From: Coprinus comatus
Taxonomy: Eukaryota; Basidiomycota; Agaricomycetes; Agaricales; Agaricaceae
Assembly: GCA_034638255.1 (NCBI GenBank)
Contig: JAWPGT010000131.1
Coordinates: forward strand, 1 to 46,042
Direction of reading: 5' to 3'
DNA: 46,042 bases
Under the pieces are notes generated by a model that saw only the letters and a list, made by a program, of their open reading frames with translations, had not been told where the DNA came from and did no database searches. Both the position numbers and the translations under genes were made by a program. This document shows, piece after piece, positions 25,031-36,812 of this stretch. Position 1 is the first letter of the stretch; each line of letters starts with the position of its first letter.

Positions 25031-25297
25031 ATGCCAACAATGGTTAATCCGATATCCAACCCTTTGACATTGTTCAATTGCAATAATAGTATACCACCGG
25101 GGTCCAGGATTGTCGCATTCTTTGTTTATTTCAACGATCCCTTTGAACTTCAAGCATTCAAGAATTCATTGAACCATTGTGCTTGTTCTTCTAAAGTTAA
25201 TTCGTATCGCAAAGAAAACACAATCGCAATGTATTATCGTGTCAGGTGCCTCAATGAAGACGCATGTCTCGGGGTTTTTTTGGATAATGTTGCCTGA
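25031..25297 (+). CDS. Possible small hypothetical ORF, 88 codons
   Basis: Starts MPTMVNPISNP and contains several Cys (HCACSS, RVRCLNEDACLG). No homology recognised, no adjoining exon found. It may be chance, since the region is otherwise empty. Confidence 0.18.
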   Translation: MPTMVNPISNPLTLFNCNNSIPPGSRIVAFFVYFNDPFELQAFKNSLNHCACSSKVNSYRKENTIAMYYRVRCLNEDACLGVFLDNVA

Positions 25298-26103
25298 ATC
25301 CGATGATCCATGATCGATAAAGAGGACTCTTGGTATACTGATTGGTTATCAAGTAGTGAATGAAAGGGAAATAACGGCGCTATTTATCATCTCCGAAACG
25401 GTACAACCTGAAAGAAGTGAAAATCGACTGCGAAAAGATGCCAAGACAATCATCTCGTCGCCGGCGCGTGTTGATCATTTAAGCAAAAATGGTCCCTAGG
25501 AGGAAACCTGTGCGGTTCAGGAAGGACAGGGTTCTTATCCTTAAAATTTGAGAATATTTACAACGCTCTCTGGCTCCTAACAACAGGTTTCACCAGGGAC
25601 TGCGGATTTGCTCACCTTTATACCCGTTTAATACACATTTTTTGAAAAGTTCAGCTATTTTTAATGAATGTAGTGATGCAGTATCAAAATTCATCAGAAA
25701 TGCTGTGATGATTGGAGTTTTTTCTGGAGAAGTGCCACCAGAGGCTGTGTCACAAGTTTTGCCTATTCTGTTGAACTGCGCAAATCATCTATGCCAACTG
25801 TATCCTGCGCATTTCTGCCACTCGAAGTAGATACCTGAATTGGATTTCGTCCGAAAAAAAATGTAGTCAACATAACAGTACCATGGCGGCTTCAGCTTGT
25901 AGTGTCTGATGCTGGTCAGGACTCTTGTTGTCGTGCTCGACGACGTGCCACAACGATCAATAAATGTCGCGGGTAACAATGAGTGCGGAAGCTTACCTAA
26001 GCTGCGGTTCTTGTCCTGCGGGGAACTGCCCTGGCACTTCGCGTGGACTGCCTCCAGGTGCCGTACATAACGACAGGCATCTCCTTCTTTCGCAACTCCT
26101 ACC
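25298..26103. other. Upstream region of the chitin synthase gene
   Basis: No supported gene. An open frame runs through 25964-26103 on the plus strand into the chitin synthase region, but coding there is better explained by the ATG at 26104 followed by an intron. The promoter of the chitin synthase gene is expected here. Confidence 0.45.
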
Positions 26104-29100
26104 ATGTCATACTACCCAGAGGTATGGCCATACACAACATCTACAACAATATCTGACAATAACTTCACAGGCAGATGAGGCTCAGCGCCGACACTACAAC
26201 GACGGTTATCTACCATACTCGAATCCTTATGAGCAACAATACAATCAGCAACAGCAGCAGCCTGTTCTTCCCGACCCATTCGCAAATCCAAACCATCCAA
26301 TTCCATATACATCGCCCGTCCTAATTGCCACACAAGATCCTTATGTCCTCACTCATACTCCAGGGCCTCCTCCGCCTTTGCATCCTCAAACTCCACCTCT
26401 TCACACCCTTTCTCCTCCTCCGTTATCCTTCCAAGCACCTGGGCCACCTCCGTCAATAACACCTACACCCGTGTCAATGCATACCCCTTCATACCCATCA
26501 CGTTACGAACTCCATGATGATGGTGACCAGGATAATGATACTGGAGATATACCCTTGCTACAACGTGATTCTAATGCTCCGTATAGCAGTATGCCTATAC
26601 CAGGAGGCTATGAAAACGAAGAGGATAGCAATATCCGATATGGTAGGATCCCACAGCGCGTGCCTCGACGTTACAAAACAATTAAACGAGTTGAGTAAGT
26701 GATTTACGTATTGTAATGACTTTTTGACTGGAACTCACAACTTTTTTTGTAGATTGTTCCATGGAAATTTTGTCCTTGATAATCCAGTTCCTCCTAAATT
26801 GTTGGAAATGTGTGCAAACAAAACTGATCGGGAATTCACTCATATGCGATACTCTGCGGCAACTTGTGATCCAAATAATTTCAAGGAAGCAGGGTTCACT
26901 TTACGCCAAGTTTTACACGATCCTCCGAGGAGAACAGAATTATTCATTGTTATGACAATGTATAACGAGGATGAAGAATTGTTCTGTAGAACATTTCATG
27001 GTGTAGTGAAAAACATTGCACATTTGTGTAAACGAGATCGGAGTAAAACTTGGGGAAAAGACGGCTGGAAGAAGGTTGTGGTTTGTATTGTTAGTGATGG
27101 AAGACAGAAGATCAACTCAAGAACATTGAGCGTTATCGCTGCTATGGGCGCGTATCAGGAAGGTGTTGCCAAGGTGCATCATAGTTTGACCCTTATTTAA
27201 GAAACCTTCTTATTCGGCTTCATTTAGAACGTCATAGACGATAAAGATGTGACTGCTCATATCTACGAATACACCACTCAAAGTGAGATATAACCATCTA
27301 TCTCGTATCGAAACCATTTACTCAAATCAATAATTTTCTTCAGTTTCCGTCTCCCCATCACTCAGAATCGAAGGTTCAGAAAAAGGAGTAGTGCCAGTTC
27401 AAGTCATATTCTGTCTCAAAGAAAAGAATCAAAAGAAAATCAACTCTCACAGATGGTTCTTTAATGCATTCGGACCAATCCTTCAACCAAACGTTTGCGT
27501 TTTACTTGATGTTGGTACTATGCCAGGACCAACGAGTATTTATCATCTTTGGAAAGCATTTGATATTAATTCAAATGTTGGTGGTGCTTGTGGCGAAATT
27601 GTCGCTTTGAAAGGTAAATATGCTCAGAATTTGATCAATCCGTTGGTTGCGGCACAGAATTTTGAGTATAAGATGTCGAATATTTTGGATAAACCTTTGT
27701 ATGTGATGCATTTTCCTTTTCTTTCGGTGTATGATTTTGATTCTTTTTCTAGGGAATCGGTGTTTGGTTATATTACTGTACTTCCTGGTGCTTTTAGTGC
27801 CTATCGGTATATTGCTCTCCAAAATGATTCTGTTGGCGAAGGTCCGCTACAGAAATATTTCCTCGGTGAAAAAATGGTACGTTACTCACCTGTTTTTCTT
27901 TTTTCTTTCTCTGATTCATCTTTTCTCCGTAGCATGGTGCAGGAGCGGATATTTTCACTGCGAATATGTATCTGGCTGAGGATCGTGTGAGTATTTATAA
28001 TACATTATTCTAATTCAATATTAACATTTCAATTTGATTAGATTCTTTGTTGGGAATTAGTTTCAAAACGTGGAGGAGCCTGGATTTTGCACTACGTTAA
28101 ATCGGCTTATGCCATTACTGATGTTCCTGATCAGGTTCGTGTTTTTTCTTCTTTGTTTCTAAAAGGTTTAAGGTTTAATTGAATTATTACAGGTCCCAGA
28201 ATTAATATCACAACGTCGTCGTTGGCTTAATGGATCATTCTTTGCAGCTGTGCATAGTACACTGCATTTTTACTATATCTATCGATCTTCACATTCTTTC
28301 TTGAGAAAGTTTTGGATCCATGTGGAGATGTTTTACCAATCTTTTAATCTCATCTTTTCATGGTTCGCTTTGGTGAGTTTCTCTCTTTTTCCCTTTCTCC
28401 TTCTCTACTAACGTTAAGATTTTAGGCGAATTATTATATCGCATTTGCAATTTTGTCAGGAGCAATGGCAGATCTCGTAGGAGGAAAAGCGATTGAAATT
28501 CTTAATATTGTCATGAACTATTTTTACCTTGGCCTTTTGATTATGTGTTTTATTTTGTCTTTGGGAAATAGACCACAGGGTTCGAAGTGGGGGTATACAA
28601 CGGCTTTTATTGGGTTTGCGGTTATTACAATTTATATGACGGTATGTCCCTTCTCTCCCATTCATCTGTTTATCCAAATTGTTTAAACTGAACTAATTAA
28701 TTTTTATTTATTTTCGGTGTAGGTTGCAGCGTTTTTATTGGCATTCAAAGGAATTGAAAGACTAGCTGCTGAAAAAGGAGCTGCATTAAATTTTGGAGAT
28801 TTGTTTGCGAACTCGATATTTAGGAATATTGTGCTTTCATTATTGGCTACACTTGGGTTGTATGTTTTGGCTTCTCTTGTATTCGTGAGTTTTTCATTTT
28901 TTCTTGGTCATGAATTGATTAATTGATTTGCTTTTGCGTAGTTTGAACCATGGCATATGATCACCTCATTTATCCAATATATGTTAATGGCACCTTCGTA
29001 TATTGCTGTACTCAACGTCTATGCAGTACGTTCTTATCCTTTCTTCATCTTCATATTTCTCACTCCATCCCTCTCACTCTCTTCTCGATTCTTTCATAAT

Positions 29101-29710
29101 ATAAAAATAGTTCGCAAACGTGCATGACGTATCATGGGGTACAAAAGGTGATAATAAAGTAAGCACAGATTTAGGTGTAGTGAAAACTACGGGAGGAGAT
29201 AAAAAAGCAGTGGAAGTTAATGTTCCGACGAATGAAAAAGATATTAGTGCTTTATATGAAGATGCTCTTCATGTTTTGAATACTAAACCACCTAAAGTGG
29301 ATAGTAAACCTGATGCTTCGACTCAACAGGAGGACTATTATAGAGCTTTTAGGACTAAGTGAGTTTTTTTCTCTTTCTTATTCTTGCTCACTTCCAAAAA
29401 TTGAGTTTACTAATGATGTTTTTTTTAATTCTCGTACAGTGTTTTGTTGGCATGGACTTTAACAAATGCATTATTGGCTGCAGTTATCATTTCTACAAAT
29501 GATGGAACTGCTGGTGGTGCTGTTGATGGTTATATGGCGTTCTTGTTATATTCGGTGGCTGGACTTGCTCGTGAGTAGTATATTTCTATCTACCCCTTTT
29601 AATCATTCTTTTGTTTGCTTGTTTTTTGTACTAATGGTTGTTTGTTTTTAGTCGTGAGGTTTGTTGGATCTACGACGTATATGATCGTTAGATTGTTTGC
29701 GGGAGAGTAA
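26104..29710 (+). CDS. Chitin synthase (division 1 type), 15 exons
   Basis: Polymerises UDP-GlcNAc into chitin at the plasma membrane. Exons: 26104-26121, 26171-26694, 26753-27173, 27228-27282, 27344-27698, 27753-27876, 27933-27986, 28042-28134, 28193-28372, 28426-28641, 28723-28884, 28942-29025, 29111-29358, 29440-29570, 29652-29710. They sum to 2,724 nt (907 residues) with all phases consistent. A Pro/Gln-rich, disordered N-terminus of about 175 residues precedes the chitin synthase N-domain ([18 protein letters not shown]). Catalytic motifs present: [111 protein letters not shown] and the product-binding [10 protein letters not shown]. Seven or so membrane segments follow, with a variable acidic/Lys-rich loop near residue 760. 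The motif set fits chitin synthase classes I-III; I do not assign the class or gene number. Confidence 0.95.
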
Positions 29711-30332
29711 TTTGGTTTTTCATGCTTTCTGTTTTGATGTGAAGGTTGGCCGTGGAAGCTGGGGCGTATTGCCAATAGACTTTGAACCTTGATGGTTGGA
29801 AGTTGATTTTTTGTTCGGAGATAATTAGATGCTATTTTTGGTCAATGGCATGAGTGCACATTGTATTAGTCGTTTTCTTTCTTCATTTCCGAGTCGCTTT
29901 CTTTCTTCATTTCCGAGTCGCTTTCGTTCTTTCTTTTTTTTTTTTTTTGTTCTTTCCTCCTTTGTTCATCGCTTTTCATTATTTATTAGCAGTAATTCAT
30001 CGCCTTTTATCATTTTCTTATTATTTTTCTTTCTTTCTTTTTCTTTTTTCTATCTTCGATTCAAACTTGAAAATCTCGAAGTTGTGAATAAATGAACGCA
30101 TACGTAATTTTGTCATAAATAGGACATTTCTTTTTCTTTGAACGATTTTTCCTTTTGTATATCTAAATCTAAGATACATAGAAGTAGTGGGATTCAAAAC
30201 CTCATGGTGGCAGCCAAGCCCATGCTTCATTAAAACAGTGTGTGTGGTGTTCCCTGGGTGTTCCCAATCTATAAAAATTAAATCCAACGTGGTACAACTA
30301 CAGCCCTTTCGTCATATATTGTAATGCAAATA
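29711..30332. other. 3' region of chitin synthase, pyrimidine-rich
   Basis: T/C-rich from about 29870 to 30060. Includes the tandem repeat listed separately. No gene recognised. Confidence 0.5.
29877..29916 (+). repeat. 20-bp tandem duplication
   Basis: Two perfect head-to-tail copies of CTTTCTTCATTTCCGAGTCG at 29877-29896 and 29897-29916, in the 3' flank of the chitin synthase gene. Confidence 0.8.
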
Positions 30333-30960
30333 CTATAATGTAGGTCTCCGGCGCGGATCGCTGTTATATTTGGAATCTGTGGATTTGAGATAATTGTGGT
30401 AAGGGTGTCTACTTTTGAACTCTTTGAGTTCTGGAAGCATGGAAAAGGATTCTGGAACCGCGCTCTCGTTTTCAAGATATGTACCATTAAGAATGGACCA
30501 GAGATTAATGCATAGTATATCCCCGTGAGTCTCAGGAGTTGTACGAATGTTCAAGTCCTGTTCTGCATCCCAATGTTTTTCGTAGTTCTCCGAAATAAAA
30601 AGTGATCGAGGATTCTGTTTGATGACGTAGTGGTAAAAGGTTTTATAGTAGCTGGTCAAAGTTAGGAGGTGTGCTTGGCTTGTAACCAGCTTTTCCCCTA
30701 GACCGAATATCACATTCAGAGCTAGAGATCTGCTGTCGTAATGGGTGGGTCCGACTCTTTTGCGAGAGTCCTTCTTGGTGCTAGCCTTGTAAGGACTCGA
30801 GCCTCCTGGCTCATCATCAACAGTTCGCATAATATGGGAAGTATTTTGTTCAACAACCAGCGCAATGATATCCTATGCTCGGAGGGCTCTTTGTCTTTGT
30901 GGGACTCCCATCCGAAAAGGCGCACGCGAGGATTGGGTAGGAGTGACCTAAGTTCCATTG
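30333..30960 (-). pseudogene. Broken paralogue of the adjacent plus-strand unknown gene
   Basis: The translation of 30830-30333 aligns along its length with the C-terminal 150 residues of the plus-strand protein at 31382-33211: LNVIFG, FYHYV, ISENY, then I-L-x-G-x-[YF]-L-E-[ND]-E with AVPESFS, and PEL[KQ]EFK are shared. Homology continues upstream (VVEQNTSH versus VVNENTTH) until a TAG just before it. An overlapping frame from about 30960 (MELRSLLPNP) is open across the same bases. The copy therefore lacks most of the N-terminal two thirds and looks frame-broken. The two genes point away from each other. Function unknown. Confidence 0.55.
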
Positions 30961-31381
30961 AATGATGTGGTATATGAAATTGTGTGAACACAAAAGGGGA
31001 AAATTGACGGGAAATAGGGTATACGGTTCCCACGGTTAATGGTGCTCAGAGGGAGTCACTAGCTTTTAGAACTTCTTCAGATCATTTGAATCAGTAGTAG
31101 TCGTGTGCGCAGCTCCTCGAAGAACAATGATGCTACCATTGTGAGTGTTTCCCCATTTCTATTGGCTGCAGTATCCAACGATCAATAAAGTTGGTGTTAT
31201 TTCTTGTGTATTGTGTGGTTGAGTTCTATTATGAGCAGTTTCCACACAATGGCTTCTTTACAGAGAGGTTTCCAAGGGAAGATACTTGGAAAATAATAAG
31301 AAGACCACCTAAGGGACATTGCCGACCCCCATCTATCCTTATAAAAGACCTGACTCCAAGTCCGACAACGGTATCACCATT

Positions 31382-33211
31382 ATGTCGAACCCCAGCCAGC
31401 AACCAGGCTCACTGCGCTCCCTTACGAATACATTGCCGCCAAAATTTCAATATAAAAGCCAACTCCAATCACCTCCTATTCCTCCAGGGTTACCCCAGCC
31501 TCCGAAATCTCATTTACAACCATCTTTTCATAACGATGACTCTCTATACTCTCAAGTGTCTCATCCATCAACACAAAAAATAAGTCCTCAACCTCAACCT
31601 CAAGCATCTCCCCATCCTTCACCAATCCAGGCTCGAGCACGAATGATAAAACCACCGCCTAATACCCAGTACGGTGTCTTACCTCCAGAAGGTTCCTGTC
31701 AATTTTCTTCTCAGCAGCAAGAACCCGAACATCATTCACTTTCATACCCAGAATCCTTTGTTCGGACCACTCGCCAAGTAGGGCAGAAGAGTGAAAAAGG
31801 CAAAGCGCCTGAGAGAACGCCACACTCAGTTTACACATATTCAAATTACACCCCCAAACGACACAATGATGGTTCACTTGATGTTGAATCACAACCACAT
31901 ACCCGTGACAGTGAGCCCCAATTCAAACCACCTGTCACTCAGATTCCCTTACCAATGTTACAACCATCTCATCTTGATGATGAAAACTCACAACCTCAAC
32001 AAAGAAGCCCCTTCAAAGATCAACGACAAGCCAGTCTACGAGAAATGGTGGATTCTTTTATCATTAAATGTGTTAAAACACGAAGTTTGAGGGTATTCAA
32101 TAGAGAATGGTGTGCAGCAGGACAAGAAGAAGATAATCCGACTCTCATTTCCACCCTAGATGGTCGTAAGAAATTTGTAAAAACGAACTTGAACTTGAAA
32201 CTTACGGTCAAACCATATCCTCCTCTACAAACATCTTCCCTCGAGATATACAATAAGATTGATGGCTTATTACGAGGTAGTGTGGTCGCGGCAAGCCATC
32301 TACATTACGATTACGACCCAATTAACCAGTATGATAATGCTGCAAGTGCGGGACCTCGCAGAATGAAGGGAGAAGCACACAATGAGGTAGATGAGCAAAT
32401 GCTCCACTTCGCAGCATGGCTTATTCCCCAGCTCCTTTGGAGTCAGGAAAGCAGTAGTGACAGTAGTAAGTGGAAGCTTGATGTTCAACGCGATGGACGG
32501 ATTATCAAAGTTATTCTTCAAGATGATTCGATGGATGCCGAAACTGCAAGTTGCTCGGTTCTCGTGGTAAATTCAACGGCTGTGGATATTTCTGCGACGA
32601 TGCATGTTCATCAGGAACAGAGACCCAAACGCAGAAAGATTCAAGATTCTATGCTTGGTCGACCCATAACTACTCTCTCGGAAGTTGTAAACGAAAACAC
32701 CACTCACCTCTTGCCCAAAATCCGTGTACCTCCCCCCACAGAGAATTTCCCTCCTCATACTAGTACAAGAAGTTCTTCGAGGTTAAAGGCTCTTCAAACC
32801 AGAGAGAGCAGATACACAGTACTAAATGTAATATTCGGTATGTGGGAGAACCTGATTCAAACTAACACACTCCTTGGAGTTTTAACAAATCAGTATGGAG
32901 GCGCTTTTTACCATTATGTCGTCGATGAAGAGGACAGTAGCATATCGATTGCTATTTCAGAGAACTATGCGAAAAGTTGGGAAGAGGACGATGTCCGTAC
33001 GGATCTAGAGATTCAAGAAGAGATATTATTTAAATATATTTGGTACATTCTTTGTGGGATTTTCCTCGAGGACGAGCGCGCAATCCCGGAATCCTTCTCA
33101 CTATTTCCAGAACTTCAAGAATTCAAAGCTAAGCACCCTTTCCCCAATATCTTTGAACTATCCTCCGAGGAAGAAGAAGGAAAAGAGGAAGAGGAAGAAG
33201 AAGAAGTGTAG
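31382..33211 (+). CDS. Unknown protein with Pro/Gln-rich N-terminus and acidic tail
   Basis: Single long exon, 609 residues from the ATG at 31382 (MSNPSQQPGSL); the frame is open a little further upstream without ATG. Residues 1-215 are Pro/Gln/Ser-rich and probably disordered. A folded central part (about 220-400) starts LREMVDSFIIKCVKTRSLRV and includes EVDEQMLHFAAWLIPQLLW. A basic patch PKRRKIQDS may be a nuclear localisation signal. The C-terminal domain (about 470-590) is shared with the broken copy on the opposite strand at 30333-30960. The protein ends in a Glu run encoded by GAA/GAG repeats. I do not recognise the family; it resembles lineage-specific basidiomycete proteins found as small expansions. 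Confidence 0.7.
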   Translation: MSNPSQQPGSLRSLTNTLPPKFQYKSQLQSPPIPPGLPQPPKSHLQPSFHNDDSLYSQVSHPSTQKISPQPQPQASPHPSPIQARARMIKPPPNTQYGVLPPEGSCQFSSQQQEPEHHSLSYPESFVRTTRQVGQKSEKGKAPERTPHSVYTYSNYTPKRHNDGSLDVESQPHTRDSEPQFKPPVTQIPLPMLQPSHLDDENSQPQQRSPFKDQRQASLREMVDSFIIKCVKTRSLRVFNREWCAAGQEEDNPTLISTLDGRKKFVKTNLNLKLTVKPYPPLQTSSLEIYNKIDGLLRGSVVAASHLHYDYDPINQYDNAASAGPRRMKGEAHNEVDEQMLHFAAWLIPQLLWSQESSSDSSKWKLDVQRDGRIIKVILQDDSMDAETASCSVLVVNSTAVDISATMHVHQEQRPKRRKIQDSMLGRPITTLSEVVNENTTHLLPKIRVPPPTENFPPHTSTRSSSRLKALQTRESRYTVLNVIFGMWENLIQTNTLLGVLTNQYGGAFYHYVVDEEDSSISIAISENYAKSWEEDDVRTDLEIQEEILFKYIWYILCGIFLEDERAIPESFSLFPELQEFKAKHPFPNIFELSSEEEEGKEEEEEEEV

Positions 33212-33282
33212 GAAGAAGAAGAAGAAGAAGAAGAAGCGGAGGAGGAGGAGGAGGAGGAGGAGGAGGAGGAGGAGGAGGAAAA
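33157..33282 (+). repeat. GAA/GAG microsatellite
   Basis: Purine run of GAA then GAG triplets. It begins inside the Glu-rich end of the preceding gene, whose stop lies at 33209-33211, and continues about 70 bases beyond it, so repeat-length changes would alter the protein tail. Confidence 0.85.
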
Positions 33283-34517
33283 GTAAGACAGCGTTGCGGG
33301 ACCGGCACACTTAAGCCGCTAAGTGTCAAAGAGGTGTAAGAAAGAAGGTTTGACTCTTGAATGTTCGGAACTTCCAATATCAACACCTGTTATGACCCAA
33401 TTGTTCTAAGAAGGTGATATGCAATATAATATCCTATCTCGCTTAAGGTTTTATAAAATTGTTTGTCACATGCCACTGTAATGGCATATGACGCCATAAA
33501 CGACTCCACTCCATCCATATAACGATAATTGTACCTGTTTCAAGACTGGATTGAGCATTTTGGATTGATATTAAGAGTACATATATTCAACCAAAAGTTG
33601 TTGGACAACGGAAAGAAACGCTACTTATGAAACTCCGAGTTTTCTTTTGCATCCTTAGTTTGTGAAAAAAAAAAAACATCGTTCCTGTCCGAGGAAGTTT
33701 TACTTTTATCATCTCAGCAAGTCAAAATATTCGCACTTAGATTCACAATTATTCGGAATTAAATGAATGAGGATTTATAATCAGTAGAGAACTGAAGCTT
33801 TCAAGCACTATTAGTAACTAATATTCGGCCGCGGCAGAAGTTATGTGACACGTGTTATAAATGTTTATTCCATCAATTACGTATGTGTAGATCTCCGGCA
33901 AGACCCGGAAACATACACTGGAAATGATAAATCTGCAACTGCGATTGCACAGTGATACCAACTCACGATATACTTTTAGACGTCCATCGCATTTCTTCTA
34001 TTTTCTATTAACTAGGGTATAAGGGCATTTTTTCACACCATCTAGGTATCGGACTTATTATTTCAACTGCGAGTCCTACTCTACGCGGCACGCCTCAACG
34101 TCAACGTGCTATTTCAACGTTCACGATGTGTTACAAAACACCTCAGTACCTCAACGTGTCAACTATGAAGGTGAACCAACCAGATTTAATTTTAAAATGG
34201 GTATCTTTTAGCTGTAGCCTAATGCAGGTAGGAGAAGGTTGCGCCTAGTTGTGGAAACGAATAAGGACCGTTCAGGGCCGGTTTAAGTAACAATTATATT
34301 CCCAACATTTCCCCTGCTACTTTACCGGGTGTCAGGCAGCCAGCTCGACACTTATTCCTATCGGTGCTAGGTGAGAAGTTCTAGTAATACTTGAGGTCGC
34401 ATTTAACTCGACAGACCACCACAGCAAAGTTGTATCAGCGGATCTGAAGACTCTGACTCAGAAACTGGATTCATTGTCTTCTTTCAAACTGAAAAAACAC
34501 TTGTTAAACGGAGAAAC
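33283..34517. other. Intergenic, no gene seen
   Basis: AT-rich. No protein-like ORF, tRNA-like fold or splice-linked exon found. Probably contains the promoter of the acetyltransferase gene that starts at 34518. Confidence 0.5.
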
Positions 34518-35182
34518 ATGCCCGAGATAAGAAGACTAGGTAAGGGCTTAACCCACGTCGTTCCAGTCTCCTCACACAGTATCTGAATCATATTCGATAA
34601 AGGTGATGGTTTGCAAGTCTTCTGTGAGCCAATTGACGTACAAGATACACTCGCTCTCCGGCATTCGGTCCTCTGGCCAACAAAAGACCTATCACATGTC
34701 CAACTCGCAGAAGATGAAATTGGTGTTCATCTTGGAGCTTTCATTGAGAAACCGAATAGTGAAAGGAAAATACCGTTGCAGTGATATCCCTATTCTATGA
34801 GGATATTCCGAGTCATTCAATGCTCGGAGTTAATGGAACTGATACACAAAGCAGTGATCTGTCCATAACGCCACAGACATCATGCTGTACTAGTCCTACG
34901 ACTACTGCTATCCGCTTTCGAAAATTCGCCTGCGATTTGGAGTACCAGAATCAAGGAATTGGAAGCAGGTTACTGGAATACGCAATTTTCTACGCTCAAA
35001 AAAGTATGAATGGTTCGTTATTGTGGTGTGACGCGCGTACTTCTGCTTTAGGATGGTATACCAAAAGGGGGTTGAAACGATTCGGACAAACCTTTCATAA
35101 AGGTTCTGTAGAATATGTTCGTATGAAGACCACGTTGGATAGTGCTGGCGATGATGACGATGAAACAGAGACAATGATGTGA
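34518..35182 (+). CDS. GNAT-family N-acetyltransferase with a frame break
   Basis: Acetyl-CoA-dependent acyltransferase of the GNAT fold; substrate unknown. Exon 1 34518-34539, intron 34540-34602 (GTAAGG...AAG), then coding from 34603. The first part reads ALRHSVLWPTKDLSHVQLAE and IGVHLGAFIEKP, as in fungal GNAT proteins, and hits TGA at 34782. The rest of the domain continues in another frame: VAVISLFYED, then FRKFACDLEYQNQGIGSRLL (the acetyl-CoA-binding Q/R-x-x-G-x-G/A loop, here QNQGIG) and LWCDARTSALGWYTKRGLKRFG. One base missing or two extra near 34770-34778 would join them. No intron of normal size fits there. The protein ends with an acidic tail and MM. Either the gene is decaying or the sequence has an error. 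Confidence 0.75.
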
Positions 35183-36812
35183 TTGGTAACTTGCGGCATG
35201 AGTTTTTTAAACATTAAGTACTTGCAGTGTAGCGTCGCGCTAGGGTTATGGCCAAAGCTAAAATGACTCTATGTTCAAGTTGGAATAATATTGGAGCCTC
35301 GATGCTGGATTGGATGATAGTAGTACCGATCATTATATTAAACTGGTGTTACTAGCATGATGCAATGATTGTAGTTTTGACAGTAGATCAATATTCACTA
35401 CATATCAGAACCAGAGACCGATTAAACTTTGTCAAGTATCAGCTTCTTATACATTCGCATGGAACCAAGTTTCAAATTCACCAGCCTGGACCGCCAAGGT
35501 TCGAACCGTCTCTATATAAACCTTACATCAACCCTAGCTGACGTTACTGCGCTTAAGAACTTGATGTGGTTATGTATGTTCTTGGAAACATTTTGGACTA
35601 ATGAAATGGCGTCATTGCCAACTTCATTAGGCTTTGTAAATACCTCTAAATGCTTCTAACTGATTGACAAAGCAACGTGTACGGCGTGAATTACCCACAC
35701 CCTGTTATATCCAAGCACCGCCGATTTGTCTTCCGACATCACAAGTTGAGCTTAGCGGTTAAGAGGAGCCAATCAGGATCATTCAATTGCTGGTGTCTTA
35801 ATGTTGGTTAGGAAATGAGGTTACCTTTAATGGCTATAATTTGAAAACATCCGTCATGTATGTCTTAATTATTCAGTTCATCCTTCATATTACTGCTTTT
35901 GTATGTTTGAAGCGAGTGACATGTTCCGGAAGTCCTGGTGTAGGTGCCGGAAAAGATAAGAAATTGCGAAATGGAGTTGATTTATCCAACAGGCTGTGGC
36001 GACACTGACTTCAATATGCGATCCTGCCAGTGGATTACCTCACTTTAACTGATTCGGACTCATTGGAAAAATGCTGAAGCCGATCTCATCGCAATGATGG
36101 ATCAAGGTGAGGGCCCTTCCGTGAGTATATATACGAACTAGAATTGTGGGTATTTCTTCACCAGGTCACTGACAGGCGCTCTTTGGGATCTCTTCTGCTC
36201 GTTCTCCTAGCCACAAACTTGGAACTGCTCAAGTAGGCAGCTTACAGCTTCTTCCCTTTCTGGTTTGGGATATGATACAGGTTCTTTCGGGCTCTCGGAC
36301 TGTAGTCAATGACGAGTACGCTATCCTGTTCATAGCCCAAATAGAAGGGAAGTGGCTTTCAACCTACCTCTTGATTGCATTCCATGTCTCATTGATAACG
36401 AATATTGTTATCGAATTGACATTATACATATGTATATATCCATATTTGTGTTGCCGTACATCACCCATGTAATTAGTCGGAGAGCTTTGCGAAAAAATCT
36501 CGAAATAGTTTAATCATGAACCTAGCCTAGATTACACCGAGCACGTCGTTAAAATTAGACACGCAGGCCACTGAAATCCCTAATATCACAACTCAAGGGG
36601 TGGTAGTTGGAGTATACAAGTATTTTCAAGGGAAGCGCGAGGAGAGTAGCCTGGGTATTAATAACTTCTACTTTATTGAAGCGGATTACATAATTAAACC
36701 TGAACCTAATTAGTGTGCGAAACGGTTTGCTCGGCTTTGACAAGAACCACCATCTCTTCCTCCACCCAGCACTACAGATCTTCGTATATCCTCACATTAT
36801 CGCCAATTTACC
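35183..36812. other. Intergenic, no gene seen
   Basis: Several ORFs of 60-76 codons (for example 35429-35659 and 36272-36472) lack protein-like features. No repeats or RNA genes recognised. Confidence 0.5.

Noticed and set aside
25785..26105. 106-codon minus-strand ORF with a C-H-H-C-like spacing
   Set aside because: Spacing does not fit a known zinc finger, and the region is better read as upstream of the chitin synthase start.
35488..35515. T-loop-like GGTTCGAACC suggesting a tRNA
   Set aside because: No matching acceptor stem, D-arm or anticodon arm could be laid out upstream.
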